Shown: positions 32,945 through 41,062 of the stretch, one piece after another | Layout: the number at the start of each line of letters is the position of its first letter | Numbering within the stretch: position 1 is the stretch's first letter | Origin: Lentibacillus sediminis | GTDB taxonomy: Bacteria > Bacillota > Bacilli > Bacillales > Amphibacillaceae | DNA length: 64,000 nt | Reading direction: 5' to 3' | Assembly: GCF_002763455.1 (NCBI RefSeq) | Contig: NZ_NIXK01000007.1 | Coordinates: 62,001-126,000 of the forward strand | Made by a program: the position numbers and the translations under genes | The notes under the pieces: generated by a model | Told to the model about the DNA's origin: nothing | What the model saw: the letters and a program-made list of their open reading frames with translations, nothing else | Databases searched by the model: none

Positions 32945-33730
32945 ATGAAACTGGTATCTTGGAATGTCAACGGGCTGCGCGCCTGTGTGCGAAAAGGATT
33001 TTTGGATTACTTTCATGAAGTGGATGCAGACATCTTCTGTCTTCAGGAGATAAAACTGCAAAAAGGGCAATTGGAGTTGGACTTGCCTGGTTATCATCAA
33101 TACTGGAATTATGCCCAGAGAAAAGGCTATTCCGGCACGGCAGTATTTAGCAAAAAACAGCCGCTGTCCGTGAGATACGGCGTAGGAGATGACGATACAG
33201 AAGATGAGGGACGTATCCTCACCCTGGAATTCGACAGCTTTTACCTCGTCAATGTTTACACGCCCAATTCCAAGCGGGATTTGACACGGCTCGATTACCG
33301 GCTGGAATGGGAGGACAAGCTGTACAGTTATTTGCAGCGATTGGATGCAGAAAAGCCAGTTGTTTACTGCGGCGATTTGAATGTTGCTCACAAGGAAATC
33401 GATCTGAAAAATGACAAGACCAATCATGGCAACTCCGGATTCACCATGGAAGAACGCGGCAAGATGTCCCGCCTGCTGGGTTCGGGATTTACGGACAGCT
33501 TAAGGTATTTCTACCCGGATACCGATGGCCTTTATTCCTGGTGGTCGTACATGAAAACGATCCGGGAGCGCAATGTTGGGTGGCGGATTGATTATTTTAT
33601 TGTTTCTAAAAGACTGACGGATTATTTGGTTGATGCGCAGGTTCATCAAGAGATACTGGGAAGCGATCATTGTCCGGTGATGCTGAAGATGAACGAACCT
33701 ATTGAAGAACAGATAGCAAATCTGTCTTAA
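32945..33730 (+). CDS. exoA: Exodeoxyribonuclease III / AP endonuclease (ExoA)
   Basis: 261 residues, full length. Motifs of the Mg-dependent AP endonuclease family appear in order: KLVSWNVNGLRACV (Asn metal site), CLQEIKLQ (catalytic Glu), YSGTAVFSKK, GDLNVAHKEIDL (Asp and Asn), GWRIDYF and LGSDHCPV (Asp-His). It cuts DNA at abasic sites in base excision repair. GGAGCAGG precedes the ATG. Divergent from the ytr-like operon; its promoter lies in 32760-32940. Confidence 0.93.
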   Translation: MKLVSWNVNGLRACVRKGFLDYFHEVDADIFCLQEIKLQKGQLELDLPGYHQYWNYAQRKGYSGTAVFSKKQPLSVRYGVGDDDTEDEGRILTLEFDSFYLVNVYTPNSKRDLTRLDYRLEWEDKLYSYLQRLDAEKPVVYCGDLNVAHKEIDLKNDKTNHGNSGFTMEERGKMSRLLGSGFTDSLRYFYPDTDGLYSWWSYMKTIRERNVGWRIDYFIVSKRLTDYLVDAQVHQEILGSDHCPVMLKMNEPIEEQIANLS

Positions 33731-33747
33731 CAACTGGAGGAATGAAA

Positions 33748-34140
33748 ATGAATGGATACAGCAAACTCTTACTCCGTATTTCCGCAATTTTTGCCTTGAT
33801 CGGGGCATTTATCGGCTCCCATATGGCTGGTGCCGGCGGGCCTGAGCTGCGAACCGTCCACGCTCATATTTTGGCTGTTGGCTGGCTTTCCCTGTTTGCC
33901 TGGGCGGTCTATTATAAAGTGTTCACCCCGGCAAACAAAACGCTAGCTGCTCTACACGTTTACTCGGCAATAATTGGCTCCATCGGACTGACGAGCGGCA
34001 TGTGGCTGTACTACACCCGCCCGTTTGGCATAGGGGGTGGCTTTACTACGGTGTTTTTTATTGTTGGTGGTACGATTATGCTGATCAGCTTTGCCATCTT
34101 TTTGGTGCTGACGTTTTTGAAGACGGAGGATGAGGTATAA
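33748..34140 (+). CDS. Four-segment membrane protein with oxidase-like HAH motif
   Basis: 130 residues from the ATG at 33748, since GGAGG is only one base from the upstream in-frame ATG at 33742. Four membrane segments. The second begins VHAHILAVGWLSLFAWAVYY, which resembles the haem-ligand helix of cbb3/NorB-type oxidase subunits (HAH..L.GW). Conservation of both histidines suggests haem or quinol contact, but this is inference; the family is otherwise unnamed to me. Follows exoA by 17 bp and may be co-transcribed. Confidence 0.65.
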   Translation: MNGYSKLLLRISAIFALIGAFIGSHMAGAGGPELRTVHAHILAVGWLSLFAWAVYYKVFTPANKTLAALHVYSAIIGSIGLTSGMWLYYTRPFGIGGGFTTVFFIVGGTIMLISFAIFLVLTFLKTEDEV

Positions 34141-34273
34141 TTCACAGAAAACTTTTCAAGTTAAACGGATAATATAGAATGATATTCAGGAGACCCAGGC
34201 AGGCATGTTTAAAAGGACGGGAACCGGGTAAACACATTCACATATCTGTCACAATGGGAGGAATGTCATATCT

Positions 34274-35758
34274 ATGATTCATTTGAAAAAAATCATTCAA
34301 CACCATTACATTGCCTCTCGCGGTTCCTTAGTACTGCCTATTGAGCAAACCAGCATTCACTCGGCAGTGCCGAATGAAAATGGAATATTCTTTTGTCGTT
34401 CAGGCCGGTTGAACAGCTTGAATTTTGTAGAAGAGGCTATTGAGAATGGCGCTATTTGCGTAATTTCAAATGAAATGGACGTGTTGGAAAAAAGAAAGGT
34501 TCATCCTGACACTGCATTCATTGTTGTAAACCAACTGGAAACAGTGATAACAGAGGTACTGCACCATTTATATAAAAACGAGATGGAACAAATGTCGTTT
34601 ATCGGTGTTACAGGAACGAATGGAAAAACGACCGTAACACATCTCATCTCTTCTTTGTTAAACAGTTTTTATCACAAGTCTGGTTTTGTCGGCACGGAGG
34701 GTGTTCTGGATCACCAAATGGAAGATGTAGACTATCATAAGACTACACCTACTACGCCGGAAGCTCCGGAATTGGCAAATATAATTCGTTATTTTCATGA
34801 AAAAAACTATCAGACCATGGCCTTTGAAGCCACTTCTGTTGCGCTGGATCAGAAAAGAGTTGGTTTTTTCCCGGTACATATCGGTGTTTTTACCAATTTC
34901 AGCAAAGATCATATGGACTATCACGGCAGTATGGAGCATTACCTGAAGAGCAAAATGATGCTTGCAGAGTCGGCTGAAGCATTGGTATATTCGCTGGATG
35001 AGCCAGCTTTTCAGCCCCTTTCCAAATGGCAGAAACCTGCATTGACATTTAGCCTGAGAAATCCACAGGCCAATCTGTATGCAACGCAGATCCTGTTTGG
35101 TGAGAAAGGCACCAGCTTTACGCTCCATTATCATGAAAAGAGGTATCGAATCCGTACTTCTTTTATAGGTGAACACAATGTTTACAATATCTTAAGTGCC
35201 TGTGCTGTCCTGCTGTTGATGGGTTATAAAATGAAAGCGATCGCCCGTAAGCTATCTTCCATTTCACCTTTGCATAATCGTTTTCAGATTATTTATGTAA
35301 GAGAACGCCGGTTTATTCTTGATTTTGCCCACACACCGGTTGCAGTGGAAAAGGCCATGCAAGCAGCGCGATTACTCACCCCCTCTCGGCTTATTGCCAT
35401 GGTAAATGGGATCGGCTTAAGGGGACTTGAAAAAGCAAAGTTGATGAGCGAATCAATTGATACTTCCGCTGACTTCGTTGTCATGGGCGCAGAGCAAGTC
35501 GGATTCGTTGATCCCAAGAAAGTCATTACCGCGATGCGCAAGGGGCTTGATCCTGCTATCGGCTCAAACAAAATGGATACCGCTGAAAGCAGGAAAGAAG
35601 CAATTCGCAAGTGCATTCAATACTCCGCACCGGGAGATACCATTCTTTTGACAGGAATCAATGAACCGCAGCATGAGCAAGGTGAACTTGTTCCGCATGA
35701 TGACCTTGAAGAAATAGAGAACATTTTAGCCAGCAGTCCGTATAGTAAAATAGTATGA
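34274..35758 (+). CDS. MurE-like Mur ligase without the DNPR substrate motif
   Basis: 494 residues in the three-domain Mur ligase layout: N-terminal UDP-binding part (1-100), ATP-binding core with GVTGTNGKTTVTHL (GTNGKT at 114-119) and THFSKDH-like KDHMDYHG, and a C-terminal domain from about 335 (DFAHTPVAVEKAMQAAR, LTPSRLIAMVNGIGLRG). Where MurE reads DNPR, here the aligned stretch is AEQVGFVDP, and the usual GKGHE is replaced by TGINEP. It therefore should not add meso-diaminopimelate as standard MurE does. It stands alone, outside a cell-wall cluster. Possible roles are a modified peptidoglycan or another amide-forming pathway. Confidence 0.78.
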   Translation: MIHLKKIIQHHYIASRGSLVLPIEQTSIHSAVPNENGIFFCRSGRLNSLNFVEEAIENGAICVISNEMDVLEKRKVHPDTAFIVVNQLETVITEVLHHLYKNEMEQMSFIGVTGTNGKTTVTHLISSLLNSFYHKSGFVGTEGVLDHQMEDVDYHKTTPTTPEAPELANIIRYFHEKNYQTMAFEATSVALDQKRVGFFPVHIGVFTNFSKDHMDYHGSMEHYLKSKMMLAESAEALVYSLDEPAFQPLSKWQKPALTFSLRNPQANLYATQILFGEKGTSFTLHYHEKRYRIRTSFIGEHNVYNILSACAVLLLMGYKMKAIARKLSSISPLHNRFQIIYVRERRFILDFAHTPVAVEKAMQAARLLTPSRLIAMVNGIGLRGLEKAKLMSESIDTSADFVVMGAEQVGFVDPKKVITAMRKGLDPAIGSNKMDTAESRKEAIRKCIQYSAPGDTILLTGINEPQHEQGELVPHDDLEEIENILASSPYSKIV

Positions 35759-35785
35759 TTTATCATATTCTAAGTTGTTTACTCC

Positions 35786-35808
35786 AGCCGGGGCTTCCCG
35801 GCTTTTTT
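35786..35808 (+). terminator. Rho-independent terminator after the Mur ligase gene
   Basis: AGCCGGG and CCCGGCT form a perfect 7-bp GC stem with a 4-base loop, followed by TTTTT. Placed 28 bp after the Mur ligase stop. Confidence 0.88.
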
Positions 35809-35899
35809 GCTGCGGAAGCAACACTGACCGTAATCCATTACTTCCCTGTATTTCAACGTCACGGAAAGTCATCTCCTCGCAAAAGTGGTGTTTCAGGTC

Positions 35900-36814
35900 T
35901 CAGTATGTCTCATCCCAGAAATCACTTTCATGCACTATAACCACTTTTTGGCCTTCTTTTCTTCGTTTAATCGTTTTTTCCACTTTTCGGCCGTAGCAAG
36001 CGAATGCCCAGCAAGGATTACCGTCCCCACCCACAATAAGGTATTCAGTCTTTTTAGTGACGTTATTATTAAACCGGCCGCCTTTTTCCTCAATAATTTT
36101 TGCGATTTCATTCCGTGTAGCTTTGGTGGATGTACCTGTAAAGCAAAAGGTCTTATCCGCGAATGATATCTCTGGATTGACTGCACAAATACCATCAATT
36201 GAATATTTTTGTTGTAATGCTTTAATTTCGGGTTCATTGATATTGCAGGACATATTTATATCAATAAAGCTACCGAAAAACCCAGTGAGCTGTTGTTTTT
36301 CATTTTCACTTATGAAGCCGTCTTTGTACACTTCCAAAAGCAGACTGTCAATTTCATCAAATGGGTAAGTACCTTTTAAGGTCTCATTTTCGTCCATCCA
36401 GTCTGATAGCTGGTGAATTTCTGATTCTGAGAGCTCGCTATCTGCCAGCATTCCGTGCAAAATGCCTTCCAGCTGCTGAATGGAAGAAGTGACTAAGTTA
36501 TAGAAGTCTTCAAAGTCGTCACCATTCACTACTTTGTTGCATAGCCACAATATATCCTGAATTTCTTCTTGTGATAAATGATCATCTTCTAATGCTTCAT
36601 CCAATGTAGGAATTATTTCTTTGAAAGGTGACTTTTTCTTCAGATGCCGATGCAAATTACACCAATTTGTAATTTCAGCTAGTTCAGTATTACTAACCAT
36701 TCCATCAAATTCAACACCTTTAATGATGCCAATTAGTGCGTTAATCGCCTTATGTACTTCTGATTTTGAAGTAAACATTCGATACTGTTCTACTTCCTTA
36801 AAATCCTTACTCAT
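35900..36814 (-). CDS. BRCT-domain protein
   Basis: 304 residues. About 1-210 is a helical region with two similar acidic segments (IIPTLDEALEDDHLSQEEIQ and EIDSLLLEVYKDGFISENEK, which echo each other). The C-terminal 80 residues are a BRCT domain as in NAD-dependent DNA ligase: FADKTFCFTGTSTKATRNEI, AKIIEEKGGRFNNNVTKKTE and YLIVGGDGNPCWAF. BRCT domains bind phosphopeptides or DNA ends; this stand-alone version is common in Firmicutes and phages and of unknown role. GGAGGA before the ATG. Confidence 0.82.
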   Translation of the reverse strand: MSKDFKEVEQYRMFTSKSEVHKAINALIGIIKGVEFDGMVSNTELAEITNWCNLHRHLKKKSPFKEIIPTLDEALEDDHLSQEEIQDILWLCNKVVNGDDFEDFYNLVTSSIQQLEGILHGMLADSELSESEIHQLSDWMDENETLKGTYPFDEIDSLLLEVYKDGFISENEKQQLTGFFGSFIDINMSCNINEPEIKALQQKYSIDGICAVNPEISFADKTFCFTGTSTKATRNEIAKIIEEKGGRFNNNVTKKTEYLIVGGDGNPCWAFACYGRKVEKTIKRRKEGQKVVIVHESDFWDETY

Positions 36815-37224
36815 TTTGCAATTCCTCCTTTATAAATTAAAAGCACACCAAAAAATCCTGGTGTGTTAATCATGATGTCCTTTCTTTGCTTTTTCTGTGA
36901 TGAATTCAAGGTAGCTTTCGAGTTCCCAATTTTTTAGGATCAATTTCCTCCCACTTTCCCCATATCGAGAAAACCTGATGGCCAATGTGGTAATTCTTTA
37001 ATAGCAGATTGATTTTATTATGTCGTTTTAATCATCTGAAAATATTATAATTTATATGACTTATACTGACAACCTTTTAAAATAGTTTTTTTCATAAAAC
37101 TAAAAAAATAAGTGAGGGGAATAATTTATATTCCTGACAAAACAGTAGCCTTTACGTTCCCGTGGTTTCTTGCATAAGCTACAGTAAAAGCTGAACAATT
37201 CAGCTAAGACAGGAGGTGTGCTAC
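36815..37224. other. Gene-free region with a decayed small reading frame
   Basis: On the minus strand from 37035 to 36866 a possible short protein can be read only with shifts at two A-runs (pieces KRHNKINLLLKNYHIGHQVF and SIWGKWEEIDPKN, then WELESYLEFITEKAKKGHHD, stop). It may be a small dead gene; no ribosome site precedes it. A CACACCA/TGGTGTG hairpin lies at 36844-36865. The rest is AT-rich. Confidence 0.35.
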
Positions 37225-37329
37225 ATGGGATACCAGAAACAAGGTGAAGGATTTGCGCTGATTGTCGTGCTGTTTATTCTCTTAATTATCATTGGAGCAA
37301 GCTGGAATGGCGGCGGTGGGTACAGCTAA
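37225..37329 (+). CDS. YjcZ-family small sporulation protein
   Basis: 34 residues: a short N-terminus MGYQKQGEGFALIVVLFILL, one membrane segment, then IIIGASWNGGGGYS. The F.LIVVLFILL.II.GA sequence and Gly-rich tail are the hallmark of the YjcZ family of small sporulation membrane proteins. AGGAGGTG lies 6 bases before the ATG. A perfect hairpin follows (37345-37366). Confidence 0.85.
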   Translation: MGYQKQGEGFALIVVLFILLIIIGASWNGGGGYS

Positions 37330-37344
37330 TTCCAGAATATTTGG

Positions 37345-37366
37345 CAGGGTCAGAACCTTGACCCTG
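37345..37366. terminator. Hairpin after yjcZ-like gene
   Basis: CAGGGTCA and TGACCCTG, perfect 8-bp stem with a 6-base loop, 15 bp after the stop. Poor T-run, so a terminator is probable rather than certain. Confidence 0.5.
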
Positions 37367-37403
37367 TACATCAATTCAAACGTGAGAAAGGAGCCGTTTT
37401 GTC

Positions 37404-37946
37404 ATGGCTACCCAGGAAAGACATAAACAGACTGCCAAGAAGCAATCTTTTTTGAACGAAAAGGAACTGGACGCGATCCATCACTGGCTCCCCTATACGC
37501 ATAGATACGTTTTTGAACACCCCCGGTGGATGGCCGAAACTGCAGAAGAAGTCCTGAATCTGGACCACCCGGTGCTCGGATATGGTTCCTATCGCATTGT
37601 ATTTGACCTTGGCAACGGTCATGTTCTCAAAGTGGTCACACGCAAAGGCGGTTTTATTTCCAACGATGCCGAAGTAGACATTTATCATCGTTCACCAGTG
37701 CATTTGCGAAAACACCTTTGCTCTGTGAAAGAGTATGGGGATGGCTGGCTGATTATGAAAAAAATGACGGAAGCCCCTGAGCCGCCTGTACGAGAAGAGC
37801 TTGGTAATGTGGTGAAACAGTTTCAGAAGGAAAGCATTTTCCCCAAGGATTTGAAAAGGGAGAACCTTGCCGTAACCAGCAAGGAAAAGATTGTATTTAT
37901 CGATTATGGCCATTTTTACAGAAGAAGGGAGAGGTTTTGGATTTAG
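37404..37946 (+). CDS. Minimal protein kinase-like protein
   Basis: 180 residues, much shorter than a normal kinase domain (~260). Kinase landmarks can be aligned: glycine loop-like GYGSYRIVFDL (59-69), VLKVV with the ATP-binding Lys76, a hinge WLIMKKM (115-121), a catalytic-loop-like PKDLKRENL with Asp149 and Asn154 (147-155), and DYG (167-169) in place of DFG. There is almost nothing after DYG, so the activation segment and C-lobe helices are missing. Related small kinases occur in Bacillaceae (YrzF-like). Whether it phosphorylates protein or a small molecule, or is only a fold relic, is open. Confidence 0.7.
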   Translation: MATQERHKQTAKKQSFLNEKELDAIHHWLPYTHRYVFEHPRWMAETAEEVLNLDHPVLGYGSYRIVFDLGNGHVLKVVTRKGGFISNDAEVDIYHRSPVHLRKHLCSVKEYGDGWLIMKKMTEAPEPPVREELGNVVKQFQKESIFPKDLKRENLAVTSKEKIVFIDYGHFYRRRERFWI

Positions 37947-37966
37947 CCTGCTCTCCCTAAATTCTG

Positions 37967-38914
37967 TTATTTATTCTGACGTGAAAAATAGTCAAGAATC
38001 CCCAAGGCACTCACCTGCATATCGAGATTTAACATCACATAAGCCTCATGGTCATCTGGAATGCCATTCTCCCGTAGTTCTTCTTTTATGTGCTCCAGTA
38101 AACGGTTCGCCAGTTCATCGAATCTTTTGCCTTCCTCAACAGCTTTCCTGCCCTCTTCCACAAACACCTTCAGCCATATGGAAACTTTCTCAAGAGCATC
38201 CGCAGGGTTGACTGTCATCCCAAAATGGCCAAAGTAGATACGGTCAAGATCCATAGCGGCAAAACGATCAATCGATGCCTGCATTGCCTCCGGGTCAAAA
38301 TGATTTGGGGAGGTGGTAGGAAGAAACAGATCGATTCCCTCTTCAATCAGCTGCTCATAGCGAATCCCCGCTGTATCCCCTGTAAACATCCCGTTGCTGA
38401 TGGGATCATATATGCTGAAATGATGTTTGGCATGGCCAGGTGTATCTAAAAATTTCAACGAGCAAGAAGGCCCAATTTCCAGTATGTCCCCCTGCCCTTT
38501 TACCAGCAGTCGCTCCTCTGGCACCGGCAGGACGGGGTCAAATAAATCCGAAAAACTCTCTCCATAGATAGCACGTGCCCCCGCAGCCAATTTTCTTGGG
38601 TCAGCCAGATGCCGCTCCCCGCGCGGATGCACAACAACCTGTGCATTGGGGCATTCTTTTGCCAATAGGCCCGCACCGCCTGCATGGTCGAGGTGTACAT
38701 GTGTTACAATGATGTATCGAACCTGATCAAGCGTATATCCAAGCTGTTCGAGTCCCTGCTTCACAAATTTCACAGAGGGACTCGGCCCTGTTTCCACAAT
38801 AGTCAATGCTTCCTCCGCTATGACATAACTTCCCGTCCGCTGCGGCATTTCCAAATCAAACCCATCCAGCAAGTGAATCCTGGCATCTAATGGAATTGGC
38901 TCTTTTCCTCTCAT
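37967..38914 (-). CDS. Metallo-beta-lactamase fold hydrolase
   Basis: 315 residues. The metal site is intact: THVHLDHAGG (HxHxDH) near 70-80, TPGHAKHHFS and FTGDTAG. The C-terminal 90 residues are a helical extension (VSIWLKVFVEEGRKAVEEGK) as in the YobT/glyoxalase II-like group. Probably a small-molecule hydrolase; substrate unknown. Convergent with the kinase-like gene. Confidence 0.85.
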   Translation of the reverse strand: MRGKEPIPLDARIHLLDGFDLEMPQRTGSYVIAEEALTIVETGPSPSVKFVKQGLEQLGYTLDQVRYIIVTHVHLDHAGGAGLLAKECPNAQVVVHPRGERHLADPRKLAAGARAIYGESFSDLFDPVLPVPEERLLVKGQGDILEIGPSCSLKFLDTPGHAKHHFSIYDPISNGMFTGDTAGIRYEQLIEEGIDLFLPTTSPNHFDPEAMQASIDRFAAMDLDRIYFGHFGMTVNPADALEKVSIWLKVFVEEGRKAVEEGKRFDELANRLLEHIKEELRENGIPDDHEAYVMLNLDMQVSALGILDYFSRQNK

Positions 38915-39073
38915 TTGCTGCCTCTCCTTTTTGTTCTTTTACTTCATAATAGCATACTTTTTGAAAATGTCAGAAACAAAAGCGGATAGGCTGTTCACGG
39001 TTAAATTTTTACAGGTATATGGTGGCCGGTTTGGCCTAAAATAATCAAGAACCAATAAAAGGAGGTTATTGAA

Positions 39074-39685
39074 TTGGACAACCAACAACAGCAGCAATTT
39101 CAAGGTTCTGCCCAAATGCCTGCCCAGCAAAGTCACGGCGGTCATGAACTATTTGACGCACATGAAGCAATCGGCGGCCTTGTTGGCGGAATGGAACAAT
39201 ATATGCTCTATGCGGATCATATCCAGGATCCGGAACTGAAAACCATGCACCAGCAGCATAATGACTATATCACGCAGCTGTATAACACACTTGTTGAGAC
39301 ACTGCAGACCGGCCAGGAGCCGACTGTGGAGACCTACACTTACAATATGACACAGACCAATGATGTCACGTACGGTATGCAGCCATCACCGCCAAAAACA
39401 CCTGCCCAGTCCGTCAATGAGATTAATGACCAATGCGTTTCCAGCTATATGATGGGAGTATTGAAACAATCAGCATCATCTTTCACCATGTCAGCATTGG
39501 AAGCGACCAACCCGGTCATGCGTCGAGTGTTTGCCGACAGCATCCCGAATCTAATCGAGATGGCCTATGAGGTATTTTTGTATCAAAATAAACATCAATA
39601 CTATCAAGTGCCGCAACTGAAACAACAGGATATGCAGGCATATATCAACAGTTTTGCCCCGGTTCCGGGAACGATGCCGCACTAA
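39074..39685 (+). CDS. CotF-like spore coat protein
   Basis: 203 residues, starting at TTG (39074) 8 bases after AAAGGAGG. Q-rich N-terminus, then a ferritin-like helical Coat_F domain in two copies: HELFDAHEAIGGLVGGMEQY with LKTMHQQHNDYITQLYNTLV, and CVSSYMMGVLKQSASSFTMS with ALEATNPVMRRVFADSIPNL. This pattern is typical of CotF and related inner-coat proteins. Made late in sporulation by inference. Terminator at 39697-39731. Confidence 0.8.
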   Translation: MDNQQQQQFQGSAQMPAQQSHGGHELFDAHEAIGGLVGGMEQYMLYADHIQDPELKTMHQQHNDYITQLYNTLVETLQTGQEPTVETYTYNMTQTNDVTYGMQPSPPKTPAQSVNEINDQCVSSYMMGVLKQSASSFTMSALEATNPVMRRVFADSIPNLIEMAYEVFLYQNKHQYYQVPQLKQQDMQAYINSFAPVPGTMPH

Positions 39686-39696
39686 GCGGGTTGTTT

Positions 39697-39731
39697 AAAA
39701 GGGTGGCCCACATGAGCGGGTCACCCTTTTT
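39697..39731 (+). terminator. Rho-independent terminator after cotF-like gene
   Basis: AAAAGGGTG and CACCCTTTTT pair across a short inner hairpin with CCCA/GCGGG and end in a T-run; also usable from the other side for 39732-39902. Confidence 0.8.
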
Positions 39732-39902
39732 CTAATCAAGCAGGCGGTTATTTTCATCGACATTCATCACTCTTGCTTCTGTTTCCTTGCTGCTGTGGAG
39801 CCCGTCGCCATGGCAGACGCTGCATTGGTACTGCCAGCCTTCATCATCAGACAGGATGCCAGCTCCCTCACAGGCGCGGCAAATATTATCACGTTTTGGC
39901 AA
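39732..39902 (-). CDS. Small CxxCxGxG zinc-knuckle protein (YuiA-like)
   Basis: 56 residues if started at the TTG at 39902, chosen because AAGGGAGG lies 7 bases upstream; a longer reading to 39959 has no good ribosome site. Two CxxCxGxG motifs (CRACEGAG and CSVCHGDG) would form a DnaJ-like zinc knuckle. Similar tiny proteins (YuiA type) occur in Bacillus; function unknown. Confidence 0.65.
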   Translation of the reverse strand: MPKRDNICRACEGAGILSDDEGWQYQCSVCHGDGLHSSKETEARVMNVDENNRLLD

Positions 39903-40030
39903 TGTGTTGACCTCCCTTTTTGCTCGTAGTATCTGCATGTTTGCTTTTTTATATGACAAATTTTCCGGTAGTATGGTTGTGCGATTTACACATACTAAGG
40001 AAGAGATTTATCAAGAAAGGGGTGGAATCA

Positions 40031-40201
40031 ATGGGAAGAGATGAGCATCGTCATAAGAAAAACAGTGTGATGGCACAGACGCCGAAGAACCAATTGCGGG
40101 ACGGCGAGGATGTGGAATATGCTGAGGAGTTTGCTGACCATGCGGACAGAGAGGCTCAAGCGAGAAGTCGGGCTGCTGATGCGCGGGCGAAGCGGAAGTA
40201 A
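40031..40201 (+). CDS. yfhD: YfhD-family small protein
   Basis: 56 residues starting at the ATG at 40031 after GGGGTGG. The pattern MGRDEHRHK, then AQTPKNQL, and DVEYAEEFADHADREAQARS with a basic AADARAKRK end, is the YfhD family of small basic proteins in bacilli. Highly charged, probably disordered; function not established. Confidence 0.75.
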   Translation: MGRDEHRHKKNSVMAQTPKNQLRDGEDVEYAEEFADHADREAQARSRAADARAKRK

Positions 40202-40244
40202 TGTGGGTGTCTGGGGGTTGTGTTGGTTGCTCAATTTGATGTGC

Positions 40245-40465
40245 GGGTCGCGCGACTTGATGTGTGGGGTGCGCGACTTGATGTGTGGCCCGCGCGATTT
40301 GAGGCGGTGGACGCGCGACTTGAGGCTTTACTCGCGCGATTTGGCATGCGGTCGCCCGACTTCGGTTGCGGGTCGCCCGACCTTGGTGATTGCTCGCCCG
40401 ATTTGAAAAAAACTCGCTCGATTCAGGGTTGCACTCGCCAGATTTAAAGTAAAGTCGCTCGGTTT
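40245..40465. repeat. Array of about 11 degenerate 20-21-bp repeats built on TCGCGCGA
   Basis: From 40245 to 40465 a motif TCGCGCGA(C/T)TTG and relaxed forms (TCGCCCGA, TCGCTCGA, TCGCCAGA) recurs about 11 times with a step of 20 or 21 bp, two helical turns. TCGCGCGA is itself a palindrome, and left units are better conserved than right ones. Unit spacers differ and drift from GC-rich to AT-rich. The plus frame gives a repetitive peptide (ARLDVW.ARLDVW...SPDL) with no start site or known family, so the pattern appears to belong to the DNA rather than to a protein. It sits between yfhD and yueI. Not a CRISPR: units are too short, with no spacers of even length. Confidence 0.7.
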
Positions 40466-40567
40466 CAGACTCAACCTTCTTGACCCCACAACACCACACC
40501 GCCCCTTAGTTGCAACCCTCCACCCAACTTCGCTACAATTGGAGCAAAGGGATAAAGTGAGGAATCC

Positions 40568-41020
40568 ATGATGAGCGATAAAAATGTAGATGATTATATT
40601 ACAGAAGGAATTTATGGCAAAAGGCGGCCCAAAGAAGCAGAGCGCGAACAGTTTCTTGGGACACTAAGGGAGCGGATCGTCCTTGCTCTAACAAAGGGCC
40701 AGGTCATGTCCGACAAGGGACTGGCGAAATTGGAAGAGGCGATGCAGCAGCACCGTGATGCCAAATTGCTGATTAATGGGGATGTTGGCTACCGGTTTCT
40801 GAAAGAGGAAAAACAGCTGGCCGACAAATACAATATTTCCTATACGACCATCAGCAATGAAGAAAAGCCTACCGACATCGGTGCCGTTCTCGCCTATGAC
40901 TACGCCGTTGATCAAGAGGAAATTTTTATTAACGAAGAAGAGCCTGCTGAGGAACAACAAGATACCAGCAACGATAAAAACGACTCCTTTTTATCAAAAA
41001 TCAAAAATTGGTTCAGCTAA
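40568..41020 (+). CDS. yueI: YueI-family protein (DUF1694)
   Basis: 150 residues. DUF1694 pattern: IYGKRRPKEAEREQFLGTLR, RIVLALTKGQV, DAKLLINGDVGYRFLKE and the V.AYDYAVD.EEI end, followed by an acidic tail. Conserved in bacilli, function unknown; the fold resembles ribosomal L7Ae-like RNA binders (HRDAKLLINGD..). Start at 40568 or the next ATG 40571. Followed by a bidirectional terminator. Confidence 0.75.
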   Translation: MMSDKNVDDYITEGIYGKRRPKEAEREQFLGTLRERIVLALTKGQVMSDKGLAKLEEAMQQHRDAKLLINGDVGYRFLKEEKQLADKYNISYTTISNEEKPTDIGAVLAYDYAVDQEEIFINEEEPAEEQQDTSNDKNDSFLSKIKNWFS

Positions 41021-41022
41021 TG

Positions 41023-41060
41023 AAAACCGGTCAAGCATATCAGCAGCTTGACCGGTTTTT
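41023..41060. terminator. Bidirectional rho-independent terminator
   Basis: AAAACCGGTCAAGC pairs with GCTTGACCGGTTTT (14-bp perfect stem) and has T-runs on both strands, ending the convergent yueI and BCCT transporter genes. Confidence 0.9.
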
Positions 41061-41062
41061 TA

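Noticed and set aside
32768-33427. 219-codon minus frame
   Set aside because: Antisense shadow of exoA, whose motifs on the plus strand are unmistakable.
40245-40465. CRISPR array
   Set aside because: Units are 20-21 bp including spacer, spacers are not unique and equal in length, and no cas gene is near.
40011-40499. Repetitive minus frame over the TCGCGCGA array
   Set aside because: It only reflects the DNA repeat and crosses yfhD in antisense; no start signal.
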